Shown in pieces: positions 47,720-61,809 of a DNA stretch of 64,000 nucleotides. The DNA comes from Oligoflexia bacterium (lineage in GTDB: Bacteria > Bdellovibrionota > UBA1018), in NCBI GenBank assembly GCA_023701205.1, contig JAMPXJ010000010.1, forward strand, positions 1-64,000, in the 5' to 3' direction. A model generated the notes under the pieces. It made no database searches. It worked only from the letters and a program-made list of their open reading frames with translations, and was not told the origin of the DNA. The translations under genes were made by a program, and so were the position numbers. Numbering within the stretch: the first letter of the stretch is position 1; each line of letters opens with the position of its first letter.

Positions 47720-48826
47720 ATGAATTTCACGATTCATCGCAATCCACTTCTAGAAGCGCTTCAAAAAGTCCAATCGGTCGTTGAGAAGCGAAACACGATC
47801 CAGATTCTTGGAAATATCCTCTGCGTCGCAAAAGGAAACGAACTGTCTTTGTGCGCGACGGATCTCGAAGTCGGGGTGAAGGTCGTCCTGCCCGTCGAGA
47901 CGAAGCAGGATGGCAAGATCACTCTTTCGGCGAAGCACTTCCTCGACATTGTCAAAGAGCTTCCCGACAAGCCGCTTCACATCACGCGGAAGGACAACAG
48001 CTGGATCGAACTGGTGTGCGGGAAGTCGCGATTCAATATCGTCAGCCTGTCGGCGGATGAGTATCCGGCTCTCCCAGCTTTTGAGGACAAGAGTTACTTC
48101 GAAGCCCGCGTGGAAGCATTGGCCGAGATGATCGATCGCACCCAGTTCGCTGTCTCGACGGACGCGACCCGTTATCACCTGAATGGGGTCTTTTTCGAGC
48201 CCCTCGAGAACGGGATCATGCGCATGACCGCTACCGACGGCCATCGGCTGTCATTCGTTGACAGCGAGGTTTTCATGAAGATGCCGGAGCTCAAGCGCGG
48301 CATCATCATTCCCAAGAAAGGCCTTTCGGAGCTTCGTAAATTGATCGCCGAGAGCGGCTCCTCTGTCGGACTCGCTTTCGAAAGAGGATATCTCTTTGCC
48401 AAGCTCAATGGCTCCTATCTTTTCATCCGTCTCATCGATGGTGAATACCCGGATTATCGCCTCGTGATTCCGAAGTCGACCGAGCGCACCGCCAGGATGG
48501 ACCACGATGTCGTGAGCTCGGCGCTCAAGCGTGTCAGCCTGCTCGCTCATGAAAAGAGCCGCGGAGTGAAGCTTTCCATCCAAAGCGGCACGATGATGAT
48601 CTCCTCGAGCAATCCCGATATGGGAGAGGCCCGTGATGAAATCGATGTGGATTACTCCGGAGAAGCGATCGAGATCGGCTTCAATTCGAAGTATCTTCTC
48701 GAATGCCTCGCGGTGATGAAGACCGAGAAGCTGGAATTCCACTTCAAGGATCGGCTGAGCCCGGGCATCCTGAGAGGCGTAGGAGCTCAGAATCACACTT
48801 ACGTGATCATGCCCATGCGGATCTAG
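47720..48826 (+). CDS. dnaN: DNA polymerase III beta sliding clamp
   Basis: 368 residues in the three-domain clamp fold. It encircles DNA and tethers polymerases. Typical segments are MNFTIHRNPLLEALQKVQSVVEKRNTIQILGNIL at the start, TATDGHRLSFVDSE in the middle and the C-terminal YVIMPMRI, the hydrophobic cleft strand. It begins directly after oriC, with GGG about 8 bases upstream of the ATG. Confidence 0.97.
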   Translation: MNFTIHRNPLLEALQKVQSVVEKRNTIQILGNILCVAKGNELSLCATDLEVGVKVVLPVETKQDGKITLSAKHFLDIVKELPDKPLHITRKDNSWIELVCGKSRFNIVSLSADEYPALPAFEDKSYFEARVEALAEMIDRTQFAVSTDATRYHLNGVFFEPLENGIMRMTATDGHRLSFVDSEVFMKMPELKRGIIIPKKGLSELRKLIAESGSSVGLAFERGYLFAKLNGSYLFIRLIDGEYPDYRLVIPKSTERTARMDHDVVSSALKRVSLLAHEKSRGVKLSIQSGTMMISSSNPDMGEARDEIDVDYSGEAIEIGFNSKYLLECLAVMKTEKLEFHFKDRLSPGILRGVGAQNHTYVIMPMRI

Positions 48827-48852
48827 TTATCCACAGTTATCCACGGGATAAC
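48827..48852. promoter_or_regulatory. DnaA-box cluster between dnaN and recF
   Basis: In the 52-base gap there is a perfect TTATCCACA (48827-48835), a one-mismatch TTATCCACG 10 bases later (48837-48845), and an inverted GGATAAC (48846-48852). The first GTTATCC and the GGATAAC form an inverted repeat. It may be a secondary DnaA-binding site outside the main origin or a control site for recF-gyrB. Confidence 0.55.
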
Positions 48853-48878
48853 TCCAGAGCGCACGGGGTTCGTTCGCG

Positions 48879-53609
<4,731 letters not shown>

Positions 53610-53615
53610 AACTTT

Positions 53616-56162
53616 ATGAGCGATATTCAAACACAGGACAGGAATACGGTTGTAGTCACGATCGAAGAAGAGATGCGTGGGGCTTACCTCGACTACGCGA
53701 TGAGCGTGATCGTCGGCCGCGCGCTGCCGGATGTGCGCGACGGCTTGAAGCCCGTGCACCGGCGCGTGCTTTACGCGATGTATGACCTGGGCAACACCCA
53801 CAACAAACCTTATCTCAAGTCGGCGCGCGTGGTCGGCGACGTGATCGGTAAGTACCATCCGCACGGCGACGTCGCCGTTTACGACACCATCGTCCGTATG
53901 GCCCAGGATTTCTCGCTGCGCTATCCGCTGATCGATGGTCAGGGCAACTTCGGATCGATCGATGGCGATGCGCCGGCGGCCATGCGTTACACCGAGGTGC
54001 GCATGGAGAAGATCACCGACGATCTTCTCGCGGACCTGGACAAGGATACCGTCGATTTCGGGCCAAACTACGATGACAAGCTCGAGGAGCCCAAAGTCCT
54101 TCCTTCGCGGATTCCCAACCTGATCGTCAACGGCGGTTCGGGAATCGCGGTCGGCATGGCCACGAACATTCCGCCCCATAACCTCAGCGAAGTGGTCGAT
54201 GCGACGGTGGCCCTGATCGACGACCCGAGCAAGGATACGGATGCCCTCCTGAGTTTCATCAAGGGACCCGACTTCCCCACCGCGGGCTTTGTTTTCGGCG
54301 GTTCGGGGCTGAAAGAGGCTTATCGCACGGGCCGTGGCAGCATCACGATCCGTGGCAAGGCGGAGATCGAGACCTGGAAGGGCGATCGCGAGAGGATCAT
54401 CATCACGGAACTGCCCTACCAGGTGAACAAGGCCAAGCTCATCGAGAAGGTGGCGGATCTCGTCAAGGAAAAGCGGATCGAGGGAATCTCGGATCTGCGT
54501 GACGAATCCGACCGCACCGGGATGAGGGTCGTCATCGAAATCAAGAAGGGCGAGAACTCGAACGTGATCCTGAATCAGCTCTACAAGCTGACGCAGCTCC
54601 AGGAGAGCTACGGGATCAACCTCCTGGCCATTCACCAGGGGCAGCCCAAGACCTTCAACATCCGCGATATGCTCTGGGCGTTCGTGGATCATCGCAAGGA
54701 CGTCGTCGTCCGCCGCACGGTCTTCGAACTCAAAAAGGCCGAGGCGCGCGCACATATCTTGGAAGGCCTCAAGCGTGCGGTCGAGAATATCGACGCGGTT
54801 ATCGCACTCATCAAGGGCTCCAAGTCCCCTGATGTCGCCAAGAGTGCGTTGATGGAAAAGTTCGGGTTCTCGGAGATCCAGGCCCAGGCCATTCTCGACA
54901 TGCGCCTGCACCGGCTCACCGGGCTCGAGCGCGACAAGATCGTCGAGGAGTATCAGCAGGTGCTGGCGTTGATCCAGGAGCTCAAGCGGATCCTCGAGAG
55001 CGAGACGCTGGTCTACGACATCGTCAAGAAAGAGCTCCTCGAAGTGAAGAAATCCTACGGCGACGAGCGGCGCACCCAGATCGTCTATGGCGAAAGCGCG
55101 GATCTGAACACCGAGGACCTGATCTCCGACGAGGAAACCCTCGTCTCGATCACGCATACCGGCTACGTGCGCCGGACGGACCCGAGCCAATTCCGCTCGC
55201 AGCACCGCGGCGGCAAAGGCATCCGCGGCGTCACCACGGGTGACGAGGATTTCGTCACAGCGATTTACCGGACGAATACGTTGGCTTACTTGCTGTGCTT
55301 CACGGACAAGGGGCGCCTGTACTGGCTGAAGGTTTACAAGGTCCCCGAAGCCGCGCGCGGAGCCAAGGGCAAGGCGATCGTGAATCTGCTGGCGCTGCAA
55401 CCCGGGGAAAAGATCAAGGCCATCGTCCCGGTGAAGGACTTCCCCGAGAACGAGTACGTCATGATGGTGACCCGCGCGGGCGTCATCAAGAAGACCTCGC
55501 TCAGCGAGTTCAGTAACGTTCGCAACGCGGGTATCATGGCTGTCTCGACCGACGCCGGTGACGAGCTCGTCGGCGCCAAGATCACCAACGGCAGGAACCA
55601 CGTCTTTCTCTGCTCCAAAGACGGCATGAGCATCCGCTTCAACGAGGAAGAGGTTCGGGCGATGGGACGTTCCGCTCGGGGCGTGATCGGCATGAGCCTG
55701 GACGCCGGCGACCGGGTGGTCGCGATGGAAGTGCTGGATGCCGAAAACACCAAGCCGTTCGAGGTTCTGACGATCACCGAAGGTGGTTACGGCAAACGCA
55801 CTCCGGTAATCGATTACCGTCTGCAGAGCCGGGGCGGCAAGGGCATCATTACGATGAAGACGACCGACAAGAACGGGGCCGTCATGGGCGCACGGCAGGT
55901 CTTGCCGAAGGACGACGTCATGCTGGTTTCCAACAAGGGACAGATGATCCGCGTGCATGTCGGGGAAATCTCCGAGCAGGGCCGCAATACCCAGGGAGTT
56001 CGCGTGATGACGATGTCCTCGGGTGAGAAGGTTGTTTCTTTCGAATACATGGCGGAGAACGCCGTAATAAACGAGGAAAACGGCACGGGCAACGGGAGCG
56101 CGGACGCTCCAGCCGCGCCATCAAGTGGGGCGAGTGAGCAGGGCGAAGCTCCAAAGACCTGA
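53616..56162 (+). CDS. gyrA: DNA gyrase subunit A
   Basis: 848 residues. It is the breakage-reunion half of gyrase. Catalytic Tyr125 is in AAMRYTE, and six C-terminal beta-pinwheel blades include the GyrA box QHRGGKGI. In the quinolone-determining region HPHGDVAVYD, the residue aligned with E. coli Ser83 is Val86, while the Asp87 equivalent is kept (Asp90). The tail after about residue 805 is rich in Asn, Gly, Ala and Pro. The start of the next gene overlaps it by 38 bases. Confidence 0.97.
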   Translation: MSDIQTQDRNTVVVTIEEEMRGAYLDYAMSVIVGRALPDVRDGLKPVHRRVLYAMYDLGNTHNKPYLKSARVVGDVIGKYHPHGDVAVYDTIVRMAQDFSLRYPLIDGQGNFGSIDGDAPAAMRYTEVRMEKITDDLLADLDKDTVDFGPNYDDKLEEPKVLPSRIPNLIVNGGSGIAVGMATNIPPHNLSEVVDATVALIDDPSKDTDALLSFIKGPDFPTAGFVFGGSGLKEAYRTGRGSITIRGKAEIETWKGDRERIIITELPYQVNKAKLIEKVADLVKEKRIEGISDLRDESDRTGMRVVIEIKKGENSNVILNQLYKLTQLQESYGINLLAIHQGQPKTFNIRDMLWAFVDHRKDVVVRRTVFELKKAEARAHILEGLKRAVENIDAVIALIKGSKSPDVAKSALMEKFGFSEIQAQAILDMRLHRLTGLERDKIVEEYQQVLALIQELKRILESETLVYDIVKKELLEVKKSYGDERRTQIVYGESADLNTEDLISDEETLVSITHTGYVRRTDPSQFRSQHRGGKGIRGVTTGDEDFVTAIYRTNTLAYLLCFTDKGRLYWLKVYKVPEAARGAKGKAIVNLLALQPGEKIKAIVPVKDFPENEYVMMVTRAGVIKKTSLSEFSNVRNAGIMAVSTDAGDELVGAKITNGRNHVFLCSKDGMSIRFNEEEVRAMGRSARGVIGMSLDAGDRVVAMEVLDAENTKPFEVLTITEGGYGKRTPVIDYRLQSRGGKGIITMKTTDKNGAVMGARQVLPKDDVMLVSNKGQMIRVHVGEISEQGRNTQGVRVMTMSSGEKVVSFEYMAENAVINEENGTGNGSADAPAAPSSGASEQGEAPKT

Positions 56163-57009
56163 ACGGAAGCCCGGCCGGCGCAAGGCCCCGGCTCTGCTGC
56201 TGGCGGCCGCTCTTAGCCTCGGCGGACTGGGAGGCTGCAGTGTCAGTAGCGCCAAGAAGACCTATCTTCTCGCCGAGCAGCTTTGGACGGACGGAAAATA
56301 CGCTGCGGCGGTCGCGGAGTTCGATAAGGTCGCGGCGAAGGATCCCGGAGGGAAGCTCGGCCAGATGGCGCTTTACCGTGCAGCGGTCACGGAGGCTTAC
56401 TTCCTCTCTCGCTATGGCGAGGCAATACGGAAGCTTCGCCAATTCGCGGAAGCCACCAAGGACGCGGCCCAATCCTGGGAAGCGCAGAAGCTGGTTGGAG
56501 ACCTCCTCTTTTCTAAAACCGAGCAGTATGACCAGGCGGTTCTGCTGTACCGCATGATGTTGAAGCTCAAGCCCGAGGCGAGCGAGGCGCCGGAATTCCT
56601 CTTTCGAGTCGGAAAAAGTCATTTCTTTCTTTGGCAGTTCACCGAGGCAGTCCAGGTATATGCCGACTTGATCCGGCGGTATCCCGCTTCGGAATGGGCC
56701 GAAAAGGCGAGCTACGAGATCGGCGTCACTTATTTCACCCGAGGAGAGCAGCGTCCTGGCGAGGGAGGGCGCGGGGTGGAGGCCTATCAGGATTCAATGG
56801 ATGCGTTTGAGGCGTTTGTGAAGCGTTATCCCGAGAGCAAGCTAGTGCCTCTGGCGAAATTTGGCATTGCATCATGTCTCGAGGAAATGGATCAACTTGA
56901 TGCGGCCTATCACAGCTATGAAGCCCTTGCGTCCACTTACCCATCACCGAATGTGATTCAGATCAAACTCATCCGAATACGGGAACGAAAAGCTCAGAGA
57001 AGTCGTTGA
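56125..57009 (+). CDS. BamD/YfiO-like outer-membrane lipoprotein with TPR repeats
   Basis: 294 residues from GTG 56125 (a second GTG at 56134 is equally possible). A lipoprotein signal ends LGGLGGC at about residue 38. The rest is tetratricopeptide-like helical repeats (AEQLWTDGKYAAAVAEFDKV, AVQVYADLIRRYPASEWAEKASYEIG, MDAFEAFVKRYPESKLVPLAKFGIASCLEEM). This is the composition of BamD, which belongs to the outer-membrane protein assembly machine; other TPR lipoproteins cannot be excluded. Confidence 0.75.
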   Translation: MGRVSRAKLQRPERKPGRRKAPALLLAAALSLGGLGGCSVSSAKKTYLLAEQLWTDGKYAAAVAEFDKVAAKDPGGKLGQMALYRAAVTEAYFLSRYGEAIRKLRQFAEATKDAAQSWEAQKLVGDLLFSKTEQYDQAVLLYRMMLKLKPEASEAPEFLFRVGKSHFFLWQFTEAVQVYADLIRRYPASEWAEKASYEIGVTYFTRGEQRPGEGGRGVEAYQDSMDAFEAFVKRYPESKLVPLAKFGIASCLEEMDQLDAAYHSYEALASTYPSPNVIQIKLIRIRERKAQRSR

Positions 57010-57045
57010 TCTCGCGATTGAATCGTGCTAACCCGCTTCCATTCA

Positions 57046-57279
57046 ATGGGGAAAGACAAAAGCCCGGACCATGACCGAGCCGTTTGGATTCGTAATCTGG
57101 GTCTTTTTTCGCTCATTGTGTCGGACCTGCTCATCTCCACACTCGTGGGGGTGGGGCTAGGTTATTGGGCCTGGAAAAAACTCGGAGCGCCCTGGTGGAT
57201 TCTGCTTCTGGCGAGTCTCGCTGGCCTGAGCGTCGCTTTTTACCGGCTTTATCTGTTTTCAAAAAGGGACTGGAAGTAG
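57046..57279 (+). CDS. atpZ: AtpZ/AtpI-type small membrane protein
   Basis: 77 residues with two membrane helices (about 18-42 and 50-68: LFSLIVSDLLISTLVGVGLGYWAW and WWILLLASLAGLSVAFYRLYLF). It matches the small AtpZ/AtpI proteins that precede atpB in many operons and may aid c-ring assembly or divalent-cation uptake. A GTG 7 codons upstream is an alternative start. One base separates it from the next gene. Confidence 0.75.
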   Translation: MGKDKSPDHDRAVWIRNLGLFSLIVSDLLISTLVGVGLGYWAWKKLGAPWWILLLASLAGLSVAFYRLYLFSKRDWK

Positions 57280-57280
57280 C

Positions 57281-57697
57281 GTGGAGCTGTCTCAAATTTC
57301 TGAAACCCGGGCACCGATGAAGATCTTCGCGATTACGGGGCTCGTCTGGTGCCTCCTTGCGGCTCCCTTTTTGGAATGGATGTCTTCGCGGGGGCTTCGA
57401 GGTTTCGTTTGGTTTTTGGTGATCTGGGGGATCAGTCTGGCTGATCTGCTGGCGACGGGGAAACTGGTTTCCTACGTTCTTTCTCTTGTAAGCGATTCGA
57501 AAAAACAGGCTGAAGATGCAATTCAGGCTTTCGCTTGGGGCGCACTTAAGCTAGCTTGCTTTGGGTTATTAGGAGCCATCATGGTGGTCGGAAAAAGCGT
57601 TCCGACACCGTCGCTATTGCTGGGCTTGGCCACACTGGTCGTGGTCCCTTTGGGTGGCGGGCTTTGGTGGTATCAGAGGGTTTTGCGTCATGCATGA
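57281..57697 (+). CDS. atpI: AtpI-like membrane protein
   Basis: 138 residues with four predicted membrane helices, starting at GTG 57281. It is placed between the AtpZ-like gene and atpB, as AtpI usually is. Sequence similarity to AtpI is weak and the call relies partly on order and topology. Its last codons overlap atpB by 8 bases. Confidence 0.65.
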   Translation: MELSQISETRAPMKIFAITGLVWCLLAAPFLEWMSSRGLRGFVWFLVIWGISLADLLATGKLVSYVLSLVSDSKKQAEDAIQAFAWGALKLACFGLLGAIMVVGKSVPTPSLLLGLATLVVVPLGGGLWWYQRVLRHA

Positions 57698-58403
57698 AGA
57701 ACACGCATTTACATGGATTTCTTTGATTCCGGGCCTCAATCATGCGCCAAATCACGTAGTGATGGCGGCTTTGGTGGCGCTGATGCTCTTGATCACGACC
57801 TTCATCGCCCGCGGCCAACTGCTGTCTGTGATGAAAATGACGGACGGAGGCTTGGTCCCTGAGTCCAGGCTCACCTTCCGCAACTTCTTTGAAATCGTTG
57901 CCGAGAAGCTCTACGCGCTCACCGAAAGCGTCATTGGGCACCACGACGCGCCGATTTACTTCCCGGTGATCGGGACCCTTTTCGTATTTATCTTCACCTC
58001 CAACCTGATTGGTCTCATTCCAGGCTTTCTGCCGCCTACGGATAACTTGAACACCACGATCGGGCTGGGCGTGTTTGTCTTTGTTTATTACAATTATGCC
58101 GGGTTTCGGGCGCATGGCCTCGGCTATCTGAAACATTTCCTCGGGCCCATGCTCTGGCTGGCGCCGCTGATGCTCATCATCGAGCTGGCGTCTCACGTAT
58201 TTCGTCCTCTCTCGCTCGGACTTCGTCTGCGCGGAAACATCATGGGCGATCACGTGGTTCTCGGGGTTTTCAGCGGATTGGTACCTTACGCCCTTCCTGT
58301 GGTTTTCTACGGGCTGGGATTGTTTGTGGCCTTTATTCAGGCTTTCGTCTTCTGTTTGATGACGATGGTCTATATTTCACTGTCGACAGCACACGATCAT
58401 TGA
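57690..58403 (+). CDS. atpB: ATP synthase subunit a
   Basis: 237 residues with 5-6 membrane helices. It forms the proton/sodium half channels facing the c ring. The essential arginine lies in LSLGLRLRGNIMGDHVV. The start at 57690 (MHEEHAFTW) overlaps the preceding gene. It is encoded with atpE here, more than 29 kb from the F1/stator genes and on the other side of oriC. Confidence 0.95.
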   Translation: MHEEHAFTWISLIPGLNHAPNHVVMAALVALMLLITTFIARGQLLSVMKMTDGGLVPESRLTFRNFFEIVAEKLYALTESVIGHHDAPIYFPVIGTLFVFIFTSNLIGLIPGFLPPTDNLNTTIGLGVFVFVYYNYAGFRAHGLGYLKHFLGPMLWLAPLMLIIELASHVFRPLSLGLRLRGNIMGDHVVLGVFSGLVPYALPVVFYGLGLFVAFIQAFVFCLMTMVYISLSTAHDH

Positions 58404-58431
58404 TTCGTAGAGAGAAAGGAAGGAATTGAAA

Positions 58432-58743
58432 ATGAGCTTTCGTAAGGCCCTTTTGGTTGTTTTTTCGGTGGTAATGACGCTTGGCGCGACTCTCGCTTTC
58501 GCCCAGGAGGGCGCTACCGCGGCTGATCCGTATGCGTCGCTCGCCGCCGCTCTCGCGATCGGCGTGGCCGCCTTCGGTGGCGCTATCGGCCAGGGCAAGA
58601 CCGCCGCTTCGGCGCTCGAGGGTATCGCCCGCAACCCCGCCGCTCAGGCCAAGATCTTCGTTCCGATGATCATCGGCCTCGCGCTGATCGAATCCCTCGT
58701 TCTTTACGCGTTCGTTATCGCGTTCGTGAAGATCAAGATCTGA
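58432..58743 (+). CDS. atpE: ATP synthase subunit c with N-terminal presequence
   Basis: 103 residues. It forms the rotating ring. The ATG at 58432 is chosen because AAGGAAGGA lies 7 bases upstream. Residues 1-24 look like a signal peptide ending TLAFA, followed by the two-helix c fold with the loop ARNPAAQ. The ion site is Glu87. Gln54 (in IGQG), Glu87-Ser88 and Tyr92 match the sodium-binding pattern of Ilyobacter, but the Thr that follows the Ser there is Leu here. Confidence 0.94.
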   Translation: MSFRKALLVVFSVVMTLGATLAFAQEGATAADPYASLAAALAIGVAAFGGAIGQGKTAASALEGIARNPAAQAKIFVPMIIGLALIESLVLYAFVIAFVKIKI

Positions 58744-58772
58744 TCGGACGATTCCAAGCGAACTGATACGAG

Positions 58773-58806
58773 GCCGGCCCGGGCGTTGTCCAGGCCGGCT
58801 TTGTCA
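58773..58806 (+). terminator. Rho-independent terminator after atpE
   Basis: GCCGGCC (58773-58779) pairs with GGCCGGC (58793-58799) around a 13-base loop, followed by TTTGTC. It lies 30 bases after the atpE stop and probably ends the gyrase-atp run. Confidence 0.6.
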
Positions 58807-58837
58807 TTTATGATCCTCCTCCGGAGAAAGCTCTCAA

Positions 58838-59152
58838 ATGCGACGAAGCAGGCTAGCAGTTTTGATCGGGATTTCAGGTCTTCTTGGTGGATGCGCCTCG
58901 ATGAGGAGTCCGGTCGTGGGACTTGCTTACAGCGATGTCCAGGCCGGGCGCGCGGTGACGTCCAATCAGTCGGGTAACCGGATCGGCGAAGCCTGTGCGA
59001 GCTCGATTCTGGGCCTGATCGCGACGGGTGATGCCAGCGTGGAGAGCGCCCGAAGAAATGGCGCTATCACCTTGATTGCCTCGGTTGACGAAACCTATCA
59101 ATCCTATTTCATCTTCTATTCGAAGTTCTGCACGGTCGTACGGGGTCGCTGA
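58838..59152 (+). CDS. TRL-like lipoprotein
   Basis: 104 residues. A lipoprotein signal ends LLGGC at residue 19. The mature part has GEACASSILGLIATGDASVESARRNGAITLIASVD, the conserved block of TRL-like proteins, small lipoproteins of unknown function. It is monocistronic, between the atpE terminator and convergent uvrA. GGAG is about 14 bases upstream, rather far from the ATG. Confidence 0.75.
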   Translation: MRRSRLAVLIGISGLLGGCASMRSPVVGLAYSDVQAGRAVTSNQSGNRIGEACASSILGLIATGDASVESARRNGAITLIASVDETYQSYFIFYSKFCTVVRGR

Positions 59153-59168
59153 GAGAGCTGTCCGGCGC

Positions 59169-61748
59169 TCACCGAAGATACCGACCGAGGTACCGACCGG
59201 TGTGGCTTTGAGCGACTTTGGCGATCTCCTCGGGAGTTCCGGCCGCCACGACTTCGCCTCCGGCTTTGCCGCCCTCAGGGCCCATATCAATCACGTGATC
59301 CGCGACTTTGATGATATCCAGGTTGTGCTCGATCACGATGACCGTGTTTCCCTGGTCGGTCAAAGCCTGCAGAATGGCGACCAGCTTCTTGACGTCATCG
59401 AAATGCAAGCCCGTGGAAGGTTCGTCCAGGATGTATACGGTACGACCGGTACTTCTCTTGGAAAGCTCCTTGGAAAGCTTGATCCTCTGGGCTTCGCCGC
59501 CCGATAAGGTCGTGGCGCTTTGACCGAGGTGAAGATAACCGAGGCCCACCTCACTGAGGATCTTGAGCTTGGCTTTGATCGAGGGGATCGCATCGAAAAA
59601 CTCATAGGCCTCGTCGCCGGTCATCTCCAGCACGTCGGCGATGTTCTTGCTCTTGTAGCGGATGTCGAGGGTTTCGCGGTTATAGCGGCGACCTTTGCAA
59701 GTTTCACAGCGGACGAAGACATCCGGCAGGAAATGCATCTCGATTTTCATGACCCCGTCGCCCTCGCAGGCTTCGCAGCGGCCCCCCTTCACGTTGAAAG
59801 AGTAACGCCCCGGTCCGTAGCCGCGAACCTGTGATTCCGGGAGATTCGCGAATAGATCGCGAATGAGGCTGAAGAGGCCAGTATATGTCGCGGGATTCGA
59901 ACGAGGCGTGCGCCCGATAGGGCTTTGGTCGATATCGATCACTTTGTCGACGTGCTCCAGGCCTTTCGCTTTGGAGATCTTCAGGTCACCCGTGTCGATC
60001 CTGTAGAGTTGCTTGAGCAGAAGCCGATAAAGGGTGTCGATGATGAGCGTGCTCTTCCCGCTTCCGGAGACGCCCGTAACGCAGGTGAAAACCCCGAGCG
60101 GGAATTCCGCCACGATGTCCTTGAGGTTGTTTTGCCGTGCGCCCTCGATGCGGATCGCACGGCTGCTCTGCCAGGGCCGCCGCACTTTTGGAACCGAGAT
60201 CTCGAAATCTCCGCGAAGATACTTTCCCGTGATGCTGTCTTTGGCGGCGATGGCGTCCTGGAGCGGGCCCGAAGCCATAACGATCCCGCCTTGGGTTCCG
60301 GCGCCGGGCCCGAGATCGACGATCCAGTCGGCAGCTTCCATCGTCTCACGATCGTGCTCGACCACGAGCACGGTGTTGCCAAGATCGCGCAAGCGGCAAA
60401 GAGTCTCGATAAGGCGCTGATTGTCCCGCTGGTGAAGGCCGATGCTGGGCTCATCGAGCACATAGATCACCCCGACCAGAGAGCTGCCGATCTGGGTGGC
60501 CAAGCGGATCCGCTGGGCCTCACCGCCTGAAAGCGTCTGGGCCGAGCGCCCCAGGCTCAGGTAATCGACACCGACATGCCCGAGGAACGCCAGGCGCTCC
60601 AGGATCTCCTTGAGGATGCGGCCGGAGATGAGGCGTTCCCGCTCGGTCAGCGAAAGCGTTTCGAAAAACCGGTGCAGTTCGTTCAAGGGCAGGGAGCAGA
60701 GTTCGAAGATATTGCGGTCCTGGATCTTGAAATGAAGGCTCTCCTTGCGAAGCCGCGCTCCTCCACAGGCGGGGCAGGGTTGCTGTTTCGGCGCGATTTC
60801 CGCGGAAAGGGCAACCTCCTCGGAAGCCGCGTCGTCATCCTCCGGTTCCTCGGCATGAGCCGGATCGACGCCTAGCCCGTCGCAGTCCGGGCAGGCGCCC
60901 ATGGGACTGTTGAAGGAGAACGTGCGGGGTTCCGGAGTGGGATAGCTCACGTGGCAGTCGGGACACGCGAATTTCTCGGACATGAGCGTTTCGGAGCGCC
61001 GCTCTCCTTCGAGGGTCTCGATGATGATCTGTCCCTCGCCCAGCTTCAGCGCGAGCTCGACGGAATCGCTTACCCGGGTCGCCAGCACGCCGCGATCCCC
61101 CTTGACGAGGAGTCGATCCACATAGACCGAAATGTCATGCTTCTTGTTCTTGTCGAGGCGGATCTCGTCGGAAAGGTCCAGGATCTCCCCATCGATACGA
61201 ACACGCACGAACCCGCGCTGGCGAAGCTGGATGAGCTCCTTCTGGTACTCCCCCTTGCGGCCCCGAACGATCGGCGCCAGGATCGAGAGCTTCAGGCCGT
61301 CGTTCGAGGACAGGATCAGGTCGACGATCTGTTGGGGGGATTGCGAGCGAATGGGCTTTCCGCAGCTCCAGCAGAAAGGCGTGGCGACGCGGGAGAAAAG
61401 TAGGCGCAGGTAATCGTAGACTTCCGTCACGGTTCCCACTGTCGAGCGAGGATTATAGCTCGTAGTCTTCTGCTCGATGGAGATCGTGGGGCTCAGGCCT
61501 GAAAGATATTCGACATCCGGCTTCGACACCTGTTCGAGAAACTGGCGCGCATAGGCCGAAAGGCTTTCCACGTACCGCCGCTGGCCCTCGGCATAGATCG
61601 TGTCGAACGCGAGCGAGGACTTGCCGGAACCCGAGGGACCGGTGATGACCGTGAGCGTGTTGCGGGGGATCGCCACGTCGATATTGCGGAGGTTATGAAC
61701 TTTTGCGCCGCGGACGATGATCCAGTCATCATTCGTCGAGGCGGACAT
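59169..61748 (-). CDS. uvrA: UvrABC excinuclease subunit A
   Basis: 859 residues from the ATG at 61748. It is the damage-recognising ATPase of nucleotide excision repair. There are two ABC modules: [14 protein letters not shown] with [11 protein letters not shown], and [10 protein letters not shown] with [11 protein letters not shown]. Zinc finger 1 is CPDC-x20-CPDC and zinc finger 2 is CEAC...CETC. Between zinc finger 1 and [11 protein letters not shown]. coli has more than 100 residues; here there are about 30, rich in Asp, Glu and Ala. This explains the short length against the usual 940. A TTG 13 codons earlier is the alternative start. Confidence 0.95.
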   Translation of the reverse strand: MSASTNDDWIIVRGAKVHNLRNIDVAIPRNTLTVITGPSGSGKSSLAFDTIYAEGQRRYVESLSAYARQFLEQVSKPDVEYLSGLSPTISIEQKTTSYNPRSTVGTVTEVYDYLRLLFSRVATPFCWSCGKPIRSQSPQQIVDLILSSNDGLKLSILAPIVRGRKGEYQKELIQLRQRGFVRVRIDGEILDLSDEIRLDKNKKHDISVYVDRLLVKGDRGVLATRVSDSVELALKLGEGQIIIETLEGERRSETLMSEKFACPDCHVSYPTPEPRTFSFNSPMGACPDCDGLGVDPAHAEEPEDDDAASEEVALSAEIAPKQQPCPACGGARLRKESLHFKIQDRNIFELCSLPLNELHRFFETLSLTERERLISGRILKEILERLAFLGHVGVDYLSLGRSAQTLSGGEAQRIRLATQIGSSLVGVIYVLDEPSIGLHQRDNQRLIETLCRLRDLGNTVLVVEHDRETMEAADWIVDLGPGAGTQGGIVMASGPLQDAIAAKDSITGKYLRGDFEISVPKVRRPWQSSRAIRIEGARQNNLKDIVAEFPLGVFTCVTGVSGSGKSTLIIDTLYRLLLKQLYRIDTGDLKISKAKGLEHVDKVIDIDQSPIGRTPRSNPATYTGLFSLIRDLFANLPESQVRGYGPGRYSFNVKGGRCEACEGDGVMKIEMHFLPDVFVRCETCKGRRYNRETLDIRYKSKNIADVLEMTGDEAYEFFDAIPSIKAKLKILSEVGLGYLHLGQSATTLSGGEAQRIKLSKELSKRSTGRTVYILDEPSTGLHFDDVKKLVAILQALTDQGNTVIVIEHNLDIIKVADHVIDMGPEGGKAGGEVVAAGTPEEIAKVAQSHTGRYLGRYLR

Positions 61749-61809
61749 TGCATGGGACGTCGGGGTATCGGATTTCACTTTCTTCAAGGCGCTTTCCCTG
61801 CAAGGATTT

